64,000 nucleotides of DNA from an uncultured Rhodospirillales bacterium. Its GTDB lineage: Bacteria; Pseudomonadota; Alphaproteobacteria; Azospirillales; Azospirillaceae. Location: the NCBI GenBank assembly GCA_903931735.1, contig CAIZDL010000062.1:1-64000 (forward strand), given 5' to 3'. The notes under the pieces were generated by a model, which was given only the letters and a program-made list of their open reading frames with translations, was not told the DNA's origin and ran no database searches. Of the stretch, positions 10,454 through 18,507 are shown piece by piece. Position numbers and translations under genes: made by a program. Numbering within the stretch: the stretch's first letter is position 1; the number at the start of each line of letters is the position of its first letter.

Positions 10454-11059
10454 TTACTCCGATAAGAGTGGCCGGGCGCCAGCTTCTGTTATTAGCCGGA
10501 CACTGGCCTCGGTGACAATCCAGTTAAGGGGCTGGTCGTGGTGGGTGGCGGGAAGCCGTGGCAGCTCTTGGGCCGCGAAGGCGAGTCCAATCGCGTTAAT
10601 CGGGTCGCCCGAGCCGCGCATTGCGGCGAGTGTGCGGTCGTAATGGCCGCCGCCCTGGCCGAGCCGGTGGCCGGTGGCATCAAACGCCAGGAGAGGCACC
10701 AGCACAATCTCGGGCAGCAGCTCGGGCGCGCCATCGGCGGGCTCCAGGGTGCCGGCCGAGCCGCGGACCAAGATGCCGCCGGGCTGCCAAAGCCGGAAGC
10801 GCAACGGCTGGGCCGCGCCAACCACCACCGGCAGCGCGCACCAGCATCCCAAATCGTGGAGCGCGTGCAACAGCGGCCGGCAGTCCAGCTCGGTCCCGGT
10901 GGGCCAGTAGCCGCCAACGGTTGCCCCGGCGGGCACCAGATTTTGGGCAAGAACGCTGTGGCAAACCGCAAGGGCGGCGGACTCGTCCCCGGCGGCAAAA
11001 GCCATCGCCCGCGCCGCCCGGGCTTGACGGCGAAGGGCCGGCTTCGGGTCCGGGCTCAT
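10454..11059 (-). CDS. ygfA: 5-formyltetrahydrofolate cyclo-ligase
   Basis: RRQARAARAM..; VLVPLLAFDATGHRLGQGGGHYDRTLA; likely start MSPDPKPALRRQ (11059). ORF-track start at 11185 would run into the 6S RNA. Confidence 0.88.
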   Translation of the reverse strand: MSPDPKPALRRQARAARAMAFAAGDESAALAVCHSVLAQNLVPAGATVGGYWPTGTELDCRPLLHALHDLGCWCALPVVVGAAQPLRFRLWQPGGILVRGSAGTLEPADGAPELLPEIVLVPLLAFDATGHRLGQGGGHYDRTLAAMRGSGDPINAIGLAFAAQELPRLPATHHDQPLNWIVTEASVRLITEAGARPLLSE

Positions 11060-11132
11060 GACGCGAACATCATCGGGCAGGGGGGGGCAGGGGGGAGTTG
11101 ATGGGGAAGAAGCCGCCATGGCCGTTGGCATG

Positions 11133-11275
11133 TAAAATCCCTCTGCGGCCTGCACGTGCAGGTGGGAACCATGTACCGGAGCCACGACTCCGACAGGGAC
11201 AGTCCCCGAGAGGTGTATTTAAGGCCCCGGGGATTTATGACCTGACGCACCGGGCAGCATCTTCTCCAACTCGCA
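11133..11275 (-). ncRNA. ssrS: 6S RNA (boundaries approximate)
   Basis: Conserved zapA-ssrS-ygfA position; minus-strand sequence ...CCCGGTGCGTCAGG..AAATCCCCGGGGCCTTAAATACACC..CTCGGGGACTGTCCC... has 6S-like GCCTTAA and G/C-rich flanks around a central bubble. No covariance model run. Confidence 0.7.
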
Positions 11276-11277
11276 GT

Positions 11278-11604
11278 CTAGGGCCGTTCGAGTCTGGCTG
11301 CAAGGTCTTCGATGCGCCGGGTCAGTGCGTCGATGGTGGTGGCCGCTCCCGGATGGCGGTCGGTGGGCGCGCTAAGGCCCGATCGCCCGGCCTTTACGGT
11401 ATCGGTGAGGTCGAAAAGTTCGTCGGTGATCAACAGCGTGGTGAGCGCCAGCATGTGGGCGTCGCTGCCGGTGACCCCGGTATCGGCCAATTCCCGGAGT
11501 CGGCCGCCGACGTAATCGGCAAGTTCGCGCAAGCGCGGCTCCTGGCCAACTTCGCATGAGACGGTGTATTTGCGGCCGCTAAGAAAAATATCGACGTGAG
11601 CCAT
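11278..11604 (-). CDS. zapA: Cell division protein ZapA
   Basis: MAHVDIFLSGRKYTVSCEVGQEPRLRELADYVGGRL; context next to 6S RNA/5-FCL. Confidence 0.9.
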   Translation of the reverse strand: MAHVDIFLSGRKYTVSCEVGQEPRLRELADYVGGRLRELADTGVTGSDAHMLALTTLLITDELFDLTDTVKAGRSGLSAPTDRHPGAATTIDALTRRIEDLAARLERP

Positions 11605-11609
11605 GGCAG

Positions 11610-11834
11610 TTACCGCTCCAGCACCGCGTTAAGGCGTTCAATCGCACCCTCCAGCCGGGCCGAAACGCCTTCGGCGGCGGCGGCGGTGTGGGCCCGGTCG
11701 GAGCGCGCCGCCTGGAGCGCCTGGGTCAGCGTGCTTCGCTCTTTGTCGAGTCGCTGATCGCGGAGATCGACCGCCGTTTCCAGCCGGTCCACCGCCTTTG
11801 CGAGGCGCTTGATGGCAATGTCGAGAGGGTCCAT
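11610..11834 (-). CDS. Small coiled-coil protein upstream of zapA (DUF4164-like)
   Basis: MDPLDIAIKRLAKAVDRLETAVDLRDQRL.. heptad-rich; zapA-linked position. Confidence 0.6.
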   Translation of the reverse strand: MDPLDIAIKRLAKAVDRLETAVDLRDQRLDKERSTLTQALQAARSDRAHTAAAAEGVSARLEGAIERLNAVLER

Positions 11835-12096
11835 GGGCGAGCGACCACGCTTCGGAAAAAGCCGGGAGAGGCGGAGGATATCGGGGCCGTCGGTAAACCG
11901 CAGCTCCTCAAATACAGTTAAGCCCCTCCGCCCGCCTTCGTCAACCGCCCTCGCGGGTAGCATGACGGTTAGTCGGCCTGTTGGTGCTTTAGGCGCTTGA
12001 CCGATATTGATTTTAGCCCTCCAACGGAGCATGGTCGCCGCGATTGTCGGGGCGGCAAGTCCGGCGCCCGGCATTTCTCAAGACCGGAGGGAAGTA

Positions 12097-13110
12097 ATGG
12101 CTGTTCGGGTTGCGATTAACGGCTTTGGCCGCATCGGTCGTTTGGTTCTGCGGGCCCTTTACGAGTCGGGTCGGACCGATGTCGAAGTGGTCGCGATCAA
12201 CGATCTCGCCAGCGGCAAGACCAACGCTCACTTGTTGAAATACGATAGCGTTCATGGCCGCTTTCCGTTCCCGGTCGAGGCCGCCGACGGCGCGCTGGTG
12301 ATCAATGGCCGCCCGGTTCGGACCGTGCAAGAGCGTGATCCGACCAAGCTGCCTTGGAAAGAGCTGGGTGTTGATATCGCGTTCGAGTGCTCGGGCATCT
12401 TCACCAAGCGTGCCGATGCCGCCAAGCACCTCGAAGCTGGCGCCGGCAAGGTGTTGATCTCCGCACCCGCCACCGACGAAGACCTCACCGTGGTTTACGG
12501 CGTCAACCACGACAAGCTGGTTGCCGGCCACCGCGTTGTTTCCAATGCGTCCTGCACCACCAATTGCCTCGCGCCCGTCGCCTTCGTGTTGCAGAACACG
12601 GTCGGGATCGAGCATGGCTTCATGACCACCATTCATAGCTATACCGGCGATCAGCGGATCGTCGATACCATGCACAGCGACCTGCACCGCGCCCGGGCGG
12701 CTGCGCTCAACATGATTCCGACCTCGACCGGCGCCGCCAAGGCGGTGGGCAAGGTGCTGCCGGAACTGAAGGGCAAGCTGGATGGCACCGCCATGCGCGT
12801 GCCGACTCCGAACGTTTCGGTGGTGGACTTCAAGTTTGTTGCCAAGCGGGCGACCTCGGTTGAAGAAATCAACGCCGCGATTCGCGAGGCCGCAAACGGC
12901 ACCCGGCTCAAGGGCATTCTTGGGTGCTATGACGAAGAGCTGGTTTCCAGCGACTTCAATCACGACACCCGGTCGTCGATTTTTGCGCTCAACGAAACCA
13001 AGGTGATCGAGGGCACGTTTGTGCGCATCCTCTCCTGGTATGATAACGAGTGGGGCTTCTCCAACCGCATGTGCGACACCGCCGTCGCCATGGCGCGGGT
13101 TGGTCTTTAA
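12097..13110 (+). CDS. gap: Glyceraldehyde-3-phosphate dehydrogenase
   Basis: MAVRVAINGFGRIGRLVLRAL; SNASCTTNCLAP catalytic Cys; SWYDNEWGFSNRM; ATG at 12097. Confidence 0.98.
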   Translation: MAVRVAINGFGRIGRLVLRALYESGRTDVEVVAINDLASGKTNAHLLKYDSVHGRFPFPVEAADGALVINGRPVRTVQERDPTKLPWKELGVDIAFECSGIFTKRADAAKHLEAGAGKVLISAPATDEDLTVVYGVNHDKLVAGHRVVSNASCTTNCLAPVAFVLQNTVGIEHGFMTTIHSYTGDQRIVDTMHSDLHRARAAALNMIPTSTGAAKAVGKVLPELKGKLDGTAMRVPTPNVSVVDFKFVAKRATSVEEINAAIREAANGTRLKGILGCYDEELVSSDFNHDTRSSIFALNETKVIEGTFVRILSWYDNEWGFSNRMCDTAVAMARVGL

Positions 13111-13135
13111 GCCTTACGGGCTTTGTTCCGTTTGG

Positions 13136-13164
13136 GGGCGCCGCCGGTGGGTGGCGCCCTTTTT
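13136..13164 (+). terminator. gap terminator
   Basis: GGGCGCC (13136-13142) / GGCGCCC (13153-13159) followed by TTTTT. Confidence 0.75.
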
Positions 13165-13191
13165 CGTGGCTGGGTATGGGGGGTCTGGATT

Positions 13192-13728
13192 TTAGTGCTG
13201 GGTTGGCGAACTGAGCGCCGGGTGGAGATGGCCTCCGCCCAGCAGCATCCGGTATTCCCGCAGCGACTCGCCGACCGCCGAGCCGCAATGGCCGAAATCG
13301 TCGGTGACAATCACCGGCTTCAGCGCGTTCTTTTCAACGAAGCGCATGAGGGCGATGATCGATTTCGTTGCGCGCCCGGTGATCGCGTCGTCGTCGAACT
13401 CCAGCGCGATCTCGGTGCTTTGCGCCCACACGTTGATGGTGACCCGCGCCCAGCCCAACACATGCTTGGCATATTCCACGAACTGCCAGCCGGGGTTGGC
13501 CTTGTCCGCCAAACGGGGCTCCGAGCCGCACCGGCTGCGCATCCAGCTCCAGCCCTCGGGGGAAACGGCGCGCCCGCAGGCAACGGTGTGAACCTCTTGG
13601 AAGGCGCCGCCGTGGGTGCGGTCGAGGACGTGAACGCCTCCGTCGCCGTCAATCCAAACCCGGTCTTCTCCGGTAAGGGTGATCGCCGTGAAATTTTGGC
13701 GAACCCCCTGGCTTACATTCTGGCTCAT
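13192..13728 (-). CDS. Hypothetical protein (178 aa)
   Basis: Intact ORF with own upstream region; no family recognised. Confidence 0.6.
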   Translation of the reverse strand: MSQNVSQGVRQNFTAITLTGEDRVWIDGDGGVHVLDRTHGGAFQEVHTVACGRAVSPEGWSWMRSRCGSEPRLADKANPGWQFVEYAKHVLGWARVTINVWAQSTEIALEFDDDAITGRATKSIIALMRFVEKNALKPVIVTDDFGHCGSAVGESLREYRMLLGGGHLHPALSSPTQH

Positions 13729-13770
13729 GGCACCAACCCCCAGCCTCTTTCATCCGGCGGCATCGCTCGC

Positions 13771-13814
13771 ATTTGATGCGTGTTTGATTTTTGCTTGATA
13801 GATGTTTGATCGGC
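13771..13814. promoter_or_regulatory. Four-unit 11-bp direct-repeat array (TTTGAT)
   Basis: TTTGAT/CTTGAT at 13772, 13783, 13794, 13805: exact 11-bp period, ~43 bp upstream of the minus-strand start at 13728. Confidence 0.6.
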
Positions 13815-13943
13815 CCTGTACCAAAACCCACAGGTCCATCGACCCCGCCCCATCATCACGAAAAACCATCGCCGACTGAAGCCCAAAACCTCGCCAACCT
13901 ATCAAAGAAGAAGTTATGCTGCAATGCGACAAACCGCCTCAGA

Positions 13944-13960
13944 GTGTTAGATATTAACAC
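13944..13960. promoter_or_regulatory. Perfect dyad GTGTTA-GATAT-TAACAC
   Basis: 6-bp inverted repeat in the AT-rich gap between the histidine kinase gene and the 13192-13728 gene. Confidence 0.4.
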
Positions 13961-13999
13961 ACTATTTACTTTCACCGGCGCTTTGGGCTGGGGGGAATT

Positions 14000-16453
14000 T
14001 CAGTCGGGGGTGTTAGACGACGGGGGAAGCCGTATCCGCGCGCCATTGACCACTTCCGCGATTGAGGCGCGGAGGGCTTCCAGCTTATCGTCGAGCGCTT
14101 GGGAGTCGGGGGTGCCTTTCAGGGCCATTTCCATGAGGCCGGCGGCGGCGGCCATTTGAGTGGCGCCAAGATTGCCGGCCACGCTGCGCAAGGAGTGGGC
14201 GTGACGCCGGGCGCCGTCGAGGTCGCCCTCACGAATCGTCCGTGCGATCAGATCGGCGTCGTTGGCGTTGTCGGCGATGAAATCGGCAAGGAGCGTCCAG
14301 AAAAGTTCAACCATGCCATCGGTTCGGCGCATGGCGAGGGCGCTGTCGATGCCGGGCAACTCGGCCCCAAGGGGGGAGTTTGGGGCTATCGTCTGCTGGG
14401 AGGGGGGCATCACCGACTTTAGCGCCGCGTTGAGCACCGCCCAATCGATTGGCTTTGCCACCATACCGTCCACGCCGGCCGCAAGGAACTGGGCGCGGTG
14501 GTCGGGGAGAACATCGGCAGTGAGGGCCAGAATCGGCACCCGGCAGCGCGGCCCCGGCAGGGTGCGGATCGCGCGCGTGGCGGCGCTGCCATCCATCACC
14601 GGCATTTGCATGTCCATCAGGACGATATCGAACTTGCCCGCCTGCACTGCCGCCAGCGCCTCTTGTCCGTTTTCGGCCACCTCGACGGTATGGCCGAATT
14701 TGCGCAGCATGGTGGCCACCAGCACTCGGTTGATGCGGTTGTCTTCAGCCACCAGAATGCGCAACGACGGCGCGCGTTCCGGCGCGGAAACGGGGCTGGC
14801 GTTGCACGGTTTTGGCCTCGCCGTTGGCGGAACCTCCAGCGGTAGCGTGAACCAGAAGCGGGAACCGCGTCCCGGCTGGCTCTCCACGCCAATCTCGCCG
14901 CCCATCATCTCCACCAATCGTCGGGAAATCGCAAGGCCAAGCCCCGAGCCGCCAAAGCGCCGGGTTGAGCTGGGGTCCAACTGCGAAAACGGAATGAACA
15001 ATTCGTGCTGTCGCTCGGGTGCGATGCCGATCCCGGTATCGCTGACCTCCAGGGTAATAAGCGGCTGGTCGCCGGCTTTTTGTACCCGTGACAGCAGAAG
15101 AGAGACGCTGCCGCTATCGGTGAATTTGATGGCGTTGCCGACGAAGTTTTGCACCACCTGCCGGACTCGCGTCGGGTCTCCCATCAAGGTCTCCGGAACA
15201 TCAAGGGCGATCTCGACGGTCAGGCGCAGCGATTTTGCCTCGGCGGTGGTGCGGTTGAGCGTCACCACATCGCGCACCACCGCGCGAAGGTCAAACGCCA
15301 TGATGTCCAGCGCCAGCTTTCCCGCCTCGATTTTGGAGTTATCGAGGATATCGTTGAGGATTACCAGCAGGGCCCGGGTTGATTGGGTGAGCGCGTCGAG
15401 ATAGCCCGATTGCTCGCAGCTTAGCGGCGTTAGGCGCAGCAGTTGCGCCATGCCTAGCACCCCGGTCAACGGCGTGCGGATTTCATGGCTCATCATGGCC
15501 AGAAACTCGGTTTTGGCGCGATTGGCCTGCTCCGCCACCTGTTCGGCGCGCTTGATCTCGGTAACGTCGGTGATCAGCGCATAAAACCCGACGACTCCGG
15601 TCTCGCGGATATCGGGGACGTAATAGGTTAATCCATGGCGGGGTGCGGCGGCCAACGGGAGGGTGGTGACTTGGGTGAATGACTGCGGCTCGCCCCGGAG
15701 CGCGCCTTCCACATAGGGCAAGGCCCCGGCATATTGGTCCTGATCGAGCACATTTTGAATGTGCGCTCCCACCGCCCGGCCGGCACTGACGGCAAACCAA
15801 TCATTGTTGGCCCGGTTGGAAAAGCGGCAGGTGAGCGAGGTATCCCAGTAACAAATCGCGGCCGGAACATTGTCGAGAATCGCCACCAGATCGTGCCGTG
15901 CTTGTTCAAGTTCGGCGTCCCGGGATGCGATCTCTTTGCGAAGGCCATTGCGGCTGCTGGCAACGCTTTCAAGCGCCAAATTTCTGCGTGTTTCGTGGTC
16001 TCGCGCGGTTTCGAGGGCGCGGCCGAGGAAGGTGAGAAAGGGCTGGAGTGCTGCCGCCAACTCACGATAGTCCCCCGCCTCGCCCCAAAGCCGGAGCGCG
16101 CCAACCACATCTCCGTTTGCCATCAGTGGCGCGTAAAACCCGCAAGCGTCGCAATGGGTCTCGCGGGTTTCCAACAGCGTGCGGATTTCGCCGGGATCGA
16201 GCCGGCCGGTGTCGCTATGGCAGACCGGAGAAAGCTTACCCCCGGTATAATAGCAGAGCAGAGCGCCGCTTGCGCCCAACCGCGACATCATCGCCGAAAG
16301 GGCGCGCGTGACAACCTCGTCGGGGGTGTGGGCGCCGCCAACGTCGCACATCAAATCGATGATGCGCCGAAGCGATGAATTTTCGGCCGCCAAGTGCCGA
16401 TCACGCTGCCGCCGGCTCCGGCTGGAGCGAACGGAGGATGCGGACTTCGCCAT
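14000..16453 (-). CDS. Hybrid sensor histidine kinase (GAF-PAS-HisKA-HATPase-REC-Hpt)
   Basis: EFLAMMSHEIRTPLTGVLGM; HATPase G boxes; REC ILVAEDNRINR...DIVLMDMQMPVMDG; C-terminal Hpt ARRHAHSLRSVAGNLGA. Confidence 0.95.
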   Translation of the reverse strand: MAKSASSVRSSRSRRQRDRHLAAENSSLRRIIDLMCDVGGAHTPDEVVTRALSAMMSRLGASGALLCYYTGGKLSPVCHSDTGRLDPGEIRTLLETRETHCDACGFYAPLMANGDVVGALRLWGEAGDYRELAAALQPFLTFLGRALETARDHETRRNLALESVASSRNGLRKEIASRDAELEQARHDLVAILDNVPAAICYWDTSLTCRFSNRANNDWFAVSAGRAVGAHIQNVLDQDQYAGALPYVEGALRGEPQSFTQVTTLPLAAAPRHGLTYYVPDIRETGVVGFYALITDVTEIKRAEQVAEQANRAKTEFLAMMSHEIRTPLTGVLGMAQLLRLTPLSCEQSGYLDALTQSTRALLVILNDILDNSKIEAGKLALDIMAFDLRAVVRDVVTLNRTTAEAKSLRLTVEIALDVPETLMGDPTRVRQVVQNFVGNAIKFTDSGSVSLLLSRVQKAGDQPLITLEVSDTGIGIAPERQHELFIPFSQLDPSSTRRFGGSGLGLAISRRLVEMMGGEIGVESQPGRGSRFWFTLPLEVPPTARPKPCNASPVSAPERAPSLRILVAEDNRINRVLVATMLRKFGHTVEVAENGQEALAAVQAGKFDIVLMDMQMPVMDGSAATRAIRTLPGPRCRVPILALTADVLPDHRAQFLAAGVDGMVAKPIDWAVLNAALKSVMPPSQQTIAPNSPLGAELPGIDSALAMRRTDGMVELFWTLLADFIADNANDADLIARTIREGDLDGARRHAHSLRSVAGNLGATQMAAAAGLMEMALKGTPDSQALDDKLEALRASIAEVVNGARIRLPPSSNTPD

Positions 16454-16602
16454 AACGCACCTCCCCGATCTGCCCTTCACTCTGGCAGACCCTTCCCGTG
16501 AGGACGAGCCGATACACACTAACTTTATCATTTTCTGGCGCCAACGCCAAGCAGGCCCGGCTGAGTGTTAGGTGGTCAAATGACGAGGGGCCGTTAGAGA
16601 CA

Positions 16603-18297
16603 TTATTTGAACGCCAGACTGGCGATAAGCGCAAGGGTCAGCAAAACCGAAACCCCCTGCCAGAACCGGACCGGGTTGCGCTGGAGCAACGGCAAATGCT
16701 TGAGGGGCGGTATTTGGCCGGCGAGGCAATGCTCCAGTTGGAGTGCAAATTCGAGCACGTCGCCAAAGCGTTCCGTCCGTTCGGTTGCAATCGCCCGGCC
16801 GATTAAGGCTTCGAGCCAAGCCGGCAGGTCGTGGCGGTGGGCCGTGAGCGCTACGGGTGTGCCAAACCGGGGCCGGGTGAAGGGCTCAACCTCGCCATAG
16901 GGGTAGGCCCCGGTAAAGGCGCGGTAAACCGTGACCCCCAGCGCAAACAGGTCGGAGCGCTCGTCGGCGGCCCGGCCGACAAACAATTCGGGCGCCATGT
17001 AGCTGGGGGTGCCGGGGCTGTCGGTTTCGGGGGTCTCTTCCAGGCGCGGCAACCGAACGACGCCCAGGTCGATCAGCCGCAACCCTTGATCGCGACAGAG
17101 CATTACGTTGTCGGGTTTGATATCCCGGTGAACGATTCCCGCCCGGTGCAGGCTGGCAACGCCCTTGGCCAGCCGTACCGCGATATTCACCCCCTCGGCC
17201 AGAGTGAGGGGCGGCGTGCGGGCCAAGCGCTGTTCGAGCGTCTCGCCTTCGTAGAAGGGCATCACGGAATAGAGCCGGGTCTGCCGGCCGGGCGCAAGCT
17301 CGATCACCTCGCCAAGCCAAGGGCTGCGCACCCGCCCCGCAACCCAGGCTTCGCGCAGGAAGGCCCGGCGGCAAGCATCGGTTTCAATCGCCTCGGCATG
17401 GGGAAACTTGAGCACCACGGTGCGGCCATCGGCGGGGCTGGCGGCTTTGAACAGCCGGCTGAACCGGCCGTCGGAGATTTGGGCTTCAAGTCGGAAGCCG
17501 TCCACCACGTCGCCGACTTTGGGCGGCGCCCCCGAGGGAAGTTCGGCCAACGCTTGGGCCAGGGCGGCGTGATCCACCGCCGGAACCGCCAGCACGTCGA
17601 TCACCAACGCGCTGATATTGTCGTTGCTGCCGGCATCCAGCGCCGCGTTCACCACCGCCTGAGCCACCGCTTCGGGCGCCGAGCCATCCCGCAGCAGCGC
17701 CCGGATGCGCTTATCGCTTAGGGCGCCGTGCACGCCATCGGAGCAGAGCAGGAAGCGGTCGCGGGTTTGGAGCGAAAGCTGGATGTGGTCCAGCCGAACC
17801 GCCGGCTCGATCCCCACCGCCCGATACAGCACATGGGAAAGCCCGCCCCGATTGAGGGTATGGTCTTCGGTTAGGCAGGCCAAATGGCCGTTGCTCAAAC
17901 GATAGGCACGCGAATCGCCAACATGCAGGATATGCGCCGTTCTTCCGCGCAGAATTAACGCGGTAAAGGTCGTTGCACAATTTTCGAGCGCCGGATCGCT
18001 GCGTCCTTGGGCATTCAGCCAACGGTTGATGCCCTCGATCGACCGCGCAGACGCCTGGAGCACGCCAATTGTCGACGATAGCGCATAATAGGTCTCGGTG
18101 AAGTCGCGGATGGTCAACTCGGCCGCGATCCGCCCGCCTTTGCCGCCGGCAACACCATCGGCCACGGCGGCCAAAATGCCGTGGCTGGCGCGGAGCCCGG
18201 CCGGAGGCAGGCACAGCCCAACGCAATCCTGGTTATCTGGCCGGCGCCCGGTGGTGCTGACCCGGCCGGTGGCAATATCGAGCTGAGACGGCGGCAC
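16603..18297 (-). CDS. Bifunctional PP2C phosphatase / Ser-Thr protein kinase with C-terminal TM helix
   Basis: PP2C: GRRPDNQDC, AAVADGVAGGKGG, LLCSDGVHG, NDNISALVI; kinase: VVLKFPHAE, IVHRDIKPDNVML, LIDLGVV, SYMAPE; tail FWQGVSVLLTLALIASLAF. GTG start at 18297 likely. Confidence 0.93.
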   Translation of the reverse strand: MPPSQLDIATGRVSTTGRRPDNQDCVGLCLPPAGLRASHGILAAVADGVAGGKGGRIAAELTIRDFTETYYALSSTIGVLQASARSIEGINRWLNAQGRSDPALENCATTFTALILRGRTAHILHVGDSRAYRLSNGHLACLTEDHTLNRGGLSHVLYRAVGIEPAVRLDHIQLSLQTRDRFLLCSDGVHGALSDKRIRALLRDGSAPEAVAQAVVNAALDAGSNDNISALVIDVLAVPAVDHAALAQALAELPSGAPPKVGDVVDGFRLEAQISDGRFSRLFKAASPADGRTVVLKFPHAEAIETDACRRAFLREAWVAGRVRSPWLGEVIELAPGRQTRLYSVMPFYEGETLEQRLARTPPLTLAEGVNIAVRLAKGVASLHRAGIVHRDIKPDNVMLCRDQGLRLIDLGVVRLPRLEETPETDSPGTPSYMAPELFVGRAADERSDLFALGVTVYRAFTGAYPYGEVEPFTRPRFGTPVALTAHRHDLPAWLEALIGRAIATERTERFGDVLEFALQLEHCLAGQIPPLKHLPLLQRNPVRFWQGVSVLLTLALIASLAFK

Positions 18298-18412
18298 GGC
18301 AGGTTCCCCCCTGGTAAAACGTGCCCGATCATGGCATATAATTGCCGATGCTGCACTGCGGTATGACGGTTTGGTCAGAAATCGGGCGCGGGCCATTCAC
18401 TGCCTAAATTGG

Positions 18413-18428
18413 TGGCATGAAGTTTGCT
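18413..18428 (+). promoter_or_regulatory. Sigma-54 (-24/-12) promoter for narK-nirBD-nasA
   Basis: TGGCATGAAGTTTGCT: GG-N10-GC, close to TGGCACG-N4-TTGCW, in the divergent intergenic region. Confidence 0.75.
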
Positions 18429-18507
18429 TAGAAAATGTCCTGTCGCGGTTTATCATGAGATTTCGTTGGGTGCGCCGCTTCGATTCCCGCTCGCTTCCGG
18501 AGGTCAA

